Shown here in pieces: positions 61,856 to 64,000 of a stretch of 64,000 nt of DNA. Numbering within the stretch: the stretch's first letter is position 1; each line of letters starts with the position of its first letter. Made by a program: the position numbers and the translations under genes. This DNA comes from Bifidobacterium [indicum] DSM 20214 = LMG 11587 (GTDB lineage: Bacteria > Actinomycetota > Actinomycetes > Actinomycetales > Bifidobacteriaceae): contig NZ_CP006018.1 in the NCBI RefSeq assembly GCF_000706765.1, forward strand, positions 1,116,001 through 1,180,000, in the 5' to 3' direction. The notes beneath the pieces were generated by a model. That model saw nothing but the letters and a program-made list of their open reading frames with translations, was not told the origin of the DNA and did no database searches.

Positions 61856-64000
61856 CTACCGGCCCAGACCTTCCAGCTCCAAAAGACGCTGGGCGTGTTC
61901 CTGGATGCTCAGCACCTCGTAGTCGCCCGTCTTGACGGCATCGATGGCCATCAAGGCGGCAGAGAACTCGGTGATGGTCGTGAACTGGGGAATATCCGCC
62001 GCGATGGCCGAGACTCGTATCAGATAACCGTCGGAGCGGGAATCCCTGGAACTCGGGGTGTTGAGAATCATGTCAATCCGCCCCTCCTCAATCAGCTGGA
62101 CGGGGTTTCCTCCCATGCGCCTGACACCATCATCCTCACCGGGGCCGGATGCCTGGTCGGCAGAACCTGCGGTGATCTTGTCCACCACGGCCACATCAAT
62201 CCCGTACCTGCGCAGGACGGATGCCGTTCCCTCGGTGGCGCAGATGGTGAAGCCCTGTTCCTGGAGTCGGGCGGCCAGTATGGGCAGCTGGCGCTTGTCC
62301 GAGTCATTGACCGAGAGGAAGACCACCCCGGAGGTGGGCAGACCGCCCTCGTAAGCAGCCGACTGGCTCTTGGCGAAGGCGTGGGGGAAGTCCCTGTCGA
62401 AGCCCATGACCTCACCGGTGGAACGCATCTCGGGCCCCAGGAGGATGTCAACCGTCCTACCGACCGGTGTCCTGAAGCGCTTGAAGGGCAGGACCGATTC
62501 CTTGACCGCCACCGGCTGCCCGACCCGGACCGTACCCCCGTCCTGGATGGGCAGGAGGAGACCGTTGGCCCGCTGCTGAGCTATGGTCTCCCCCACCATG
62601 ATCCGGGCCGCCGCCTTGGCCAGGGCGGTGCCAGTGGCCTTGGAGGCGAAGGGGACGGTGCGGGAGGCTCGGGGATTGGCCTCGATGACGTAGAGGGTGT
62701 TGGCCATGAAGGCGTACTGCACGTTGATCAGGCCCCGGACCCCACAGCCCTCGGCAATGGCCTTGGTGGCCTGTCGAAGTCGCTCGATCTGGTCGTCGGA
62801 GAGGGTGGACGGGGGCAGGGTGCAAGCAGCATCACCGGAATGGACCCCGGCCTCCTCCACGTGTTCCATGATGCCGCCGATATACAGATCGCTACCGTCG
62901 TATAAAGCATCGACATCAACCTCGATGGCATCCTGAAGGAACTTGTCGATCAGGAGGGGTGAGGGCAGGCGGCCGGAGACCACCGTATCGGCCTTGGCTT
63001 CCTGTAGGGCCCTGTCAACATATTTCTCCAGCTGGTCATCGTCATAGACGATCTCCATGCCTCTGCCTCCCAGCACATAGGAGGGTCTGACCAGTACCGG
63101 ATATCCGATGCCATGTGCCGCTTCCTGGGCCTCCTCCAGGGAGAGGGCCGTGCCATACCTGGGTGCGTTCAGATGTTCCTTCTTCAGAACCTCGCCGAAG
63201 AGCTCGCGGTTCTCCGCCAGGTCGATCGACTCGGGACTGGTACCCAGGATGGGCACACCAGCAGCCTTCAGCCTGGCCGCCAGGGAGAGCGGGGTCTGGC
63301 CGCCCAGCTGGACGATGACACCCTTGACCGGGCCCATCTTCTTCTCGGCCTGGTATATCTCCAGTACATCCTCGAAGGTCAGGGGCTCGAAGTAGAGCCT
63401 GTCAGACATGTCGTAGTCGGTGGAGACGGTCTCGGGGTTGCAATTGACCATGATGGTGTCATAGTCCTTGCCCAGTTCCTGGACCGCGTGGACGCAGGTG
63501 TAGTCGAATTCGATGCCCTGTCCAATCCTGTTCGGACCGGAACCCAGGATGATGACCGCCTCACGGTCCCTGGGCCTCAGCTCGGACTCATCGGCATAGC
63601 AGGAGTAGTAGTAGGGGGTTGCCGCATCGAACTCGGCCGCGCAGGTGTCGACGGTCTTATAGACCGGGTGGATGCCGAAGGCACCGCGCAACTCGCGGAT
63701 GACGGACTCCCCCTGGTCTCCCAGACCACGCAGATGGGATATCTGCAGGTCGCTCAGCCCTGCCTGCTTGGCCCGGCGCAGGAGATCATCATCGAGGAAC
63801 TCACTGCCACGGATCTCCATGGCGAGCTGATTGATCAGGCTGAACTGCTCCAGGAACCAGCGGTCGATCTTGGTGGCCTCGAATATCTGATCTATGCTGG
63901 CCCCACCCCAGAGCGCCCGCTGGATCTGCAGATAGCGATGCTCCGTGGGAGTGTGCATGAGCTCAAGGAGGCGGTCCACCTCGGTCTGGTCGGGGCGTGG
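61856..64000 (-). CDS. carB: Carbamoyl-phosphate synthase large subunit, C-terminal part (partial)
   Basis: The last 714 residues are present; the gene continues beyond the window. Visible parts are the oligomerisation domain ([19 protein letters not shown]), the second ATP-grasp half ([48 protein letters not shown]) and the C-terminal MGS-like allosteric domain (from about [16 protein letters not shown]). The enzyme makes carbamoyl phosphate for pyrimidine and arginine synthesis. It lies upstream of gmk on the same strand. Confidence 0.97.
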   Translation of the reverse strand, partial: PRPDQTEVDRLLELMHTPTEHRYLQIQRALWGGASIDQIFEATKIDRWFLEQFSLINQLAMEIRGSEFLDDDLLRRAKQAGLSDLQISHLRGLGDQGESVIRELRGAFGIHPVYKTVDTCAAEFDAATPYYYSCYADESELRPRDREAVIILGSGPNRIGQGIEFDYTCVHAVQELGKDYDTIMVNCNPETVSTDYDMSDRLYFEPLTFEDVLEIYQAEKKMGPVKGVIVQLGGQTPLSLAARLKAAGVPILGTSPESIDLAENRELFGEVLKKEHLNAPRYGTALSLEEAQEAAHGIGYPVLVRPSYVLGGRGMEIVYDDDQLEKYVDRALQEAKADTVVSGRLPSPLLIDKFLQDAIEVDVDALYDGSDLYIGGIMEHVEEAGVHSGDAACTLPPSTLSDDQIERLRQATKAIAEGCGVRGLINVQYAFMANTLYVIEANPRASRTVPFASKATGTALAKAAARIMVGETIAQQRANGLLLPIQDGGTVRVGQPVAVKESVLPFKRFRTPVGRTVDILLGPEMRSTGEVMGFDRDFPHAFAKSQSAAYEGGLPTSGVVFLSVNDSDKRQLPILAARLQEQGFTICATEGTASVLRRYGIDVAVVDKITAGSADQASGPGEDDGVRRMGGNPVQLIEEGRIDMILNTPSSRDSRSDGYLIRVSAIAADIPQFTTITEFSAALMAIDAVKTGDYEVLSIQEHAQRLLELEGLGR

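Overview
The window reads as a chromosomal segment of a high-GC actinobacterium, almost certainly a Bifidobacterium. The supporting content is a 65-residue Pup ending in GGE with Dop, PafA and the ARC/Mpa ATPase but no 20S proteasome genes beside them, a polyphosphate glucokinase, a fused EcfA-EcfA-EcfT transporter under an FMN riboswitch with ribU, a DUF3027 protein next to clpC, a single groEL behind CIRCE operators, and an enlarged LigA. Nearly all of the sequence is coding. I see no rRNA, tRNA, insertion sequence, prophage or CRISPR array. Species is not assignable from this sequence; the GC richness would fit the bee-gut clade, but that is a guess.

Layout. 1-10 kb: tail of an MFS protein, Mrp-type ATPase, LigA overlapping an unrecognised 1170-aa TPR-like protein, and a large polytopic GT-C-like membrane protein. 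10-18 kb: GH3 beta-glucosidase with an MFS sugar transporter, an aminotransferase overlapping polyphosphate glucokinase, a nitroreductase and a histidine phosphatase. 18-22.4 kb: GT2 glycosyltransferase, divergent from promoter, FMN riboswitch, ribU and ECF module (riboflavin uptake). 22.4-30.6 kb: ClpC, DUF3027, a cold-shock-domain protein, a two-component system whose response regulator carries a frameshift, and a TPM-domain membrane protein. 30.6-35 kb: WXG100 protein, groEL with two tandem CIRCE boxes, a frameshifted small cold-shock gene, a LytR_C protein and uracil-DNA glycosylase. 35-42.3 kb: a tightly overlapping MoxR/DUF58/VWA operon, followed by a WXG-like small protein translationally coupled to a Cys-rich serine-hydrolase-like protein. 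42.3-46.8 kb: PurB, a flippase-type membrane protein with a degenerate kinase domain, and HU. 46.9-52.8 kb: pupylation operon arc-dop-(IMPase-like)-pup-pafA. 52.9-64 kb: fmt, HAD hydrolase, degenerate PriA, metK, rpoZ, ilvD, gmk and the C-terminal two thirds of carB.

Working together. Protein quality control is concentrated here (ClpC, GroEL, pupylation, cold-shock proteins). Sugar entry and phosphorylation (GH3, MFS, PpgK) form a second theme. Cell-envelope functions (GT2, GT-C-like, LytR_C, TPM, MoxR/VWA, WXG proteins, flippase) form a third. Five of the convergent gene junctions carry long, almost perfect GC-rich inverted repeats that probably act as two-way terminators.

The most attractive candidates for something undescribed are the WXG-like/Cys-cluster hydrolase pair at 40.5-42.25 kb, the divergent IMPase-like protein inside the pupylation operon with an ATPase that lacks the proteasome-docking tail, and the flippase-pseudokinase fusion. 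These rest on reading alone; no searches were run.
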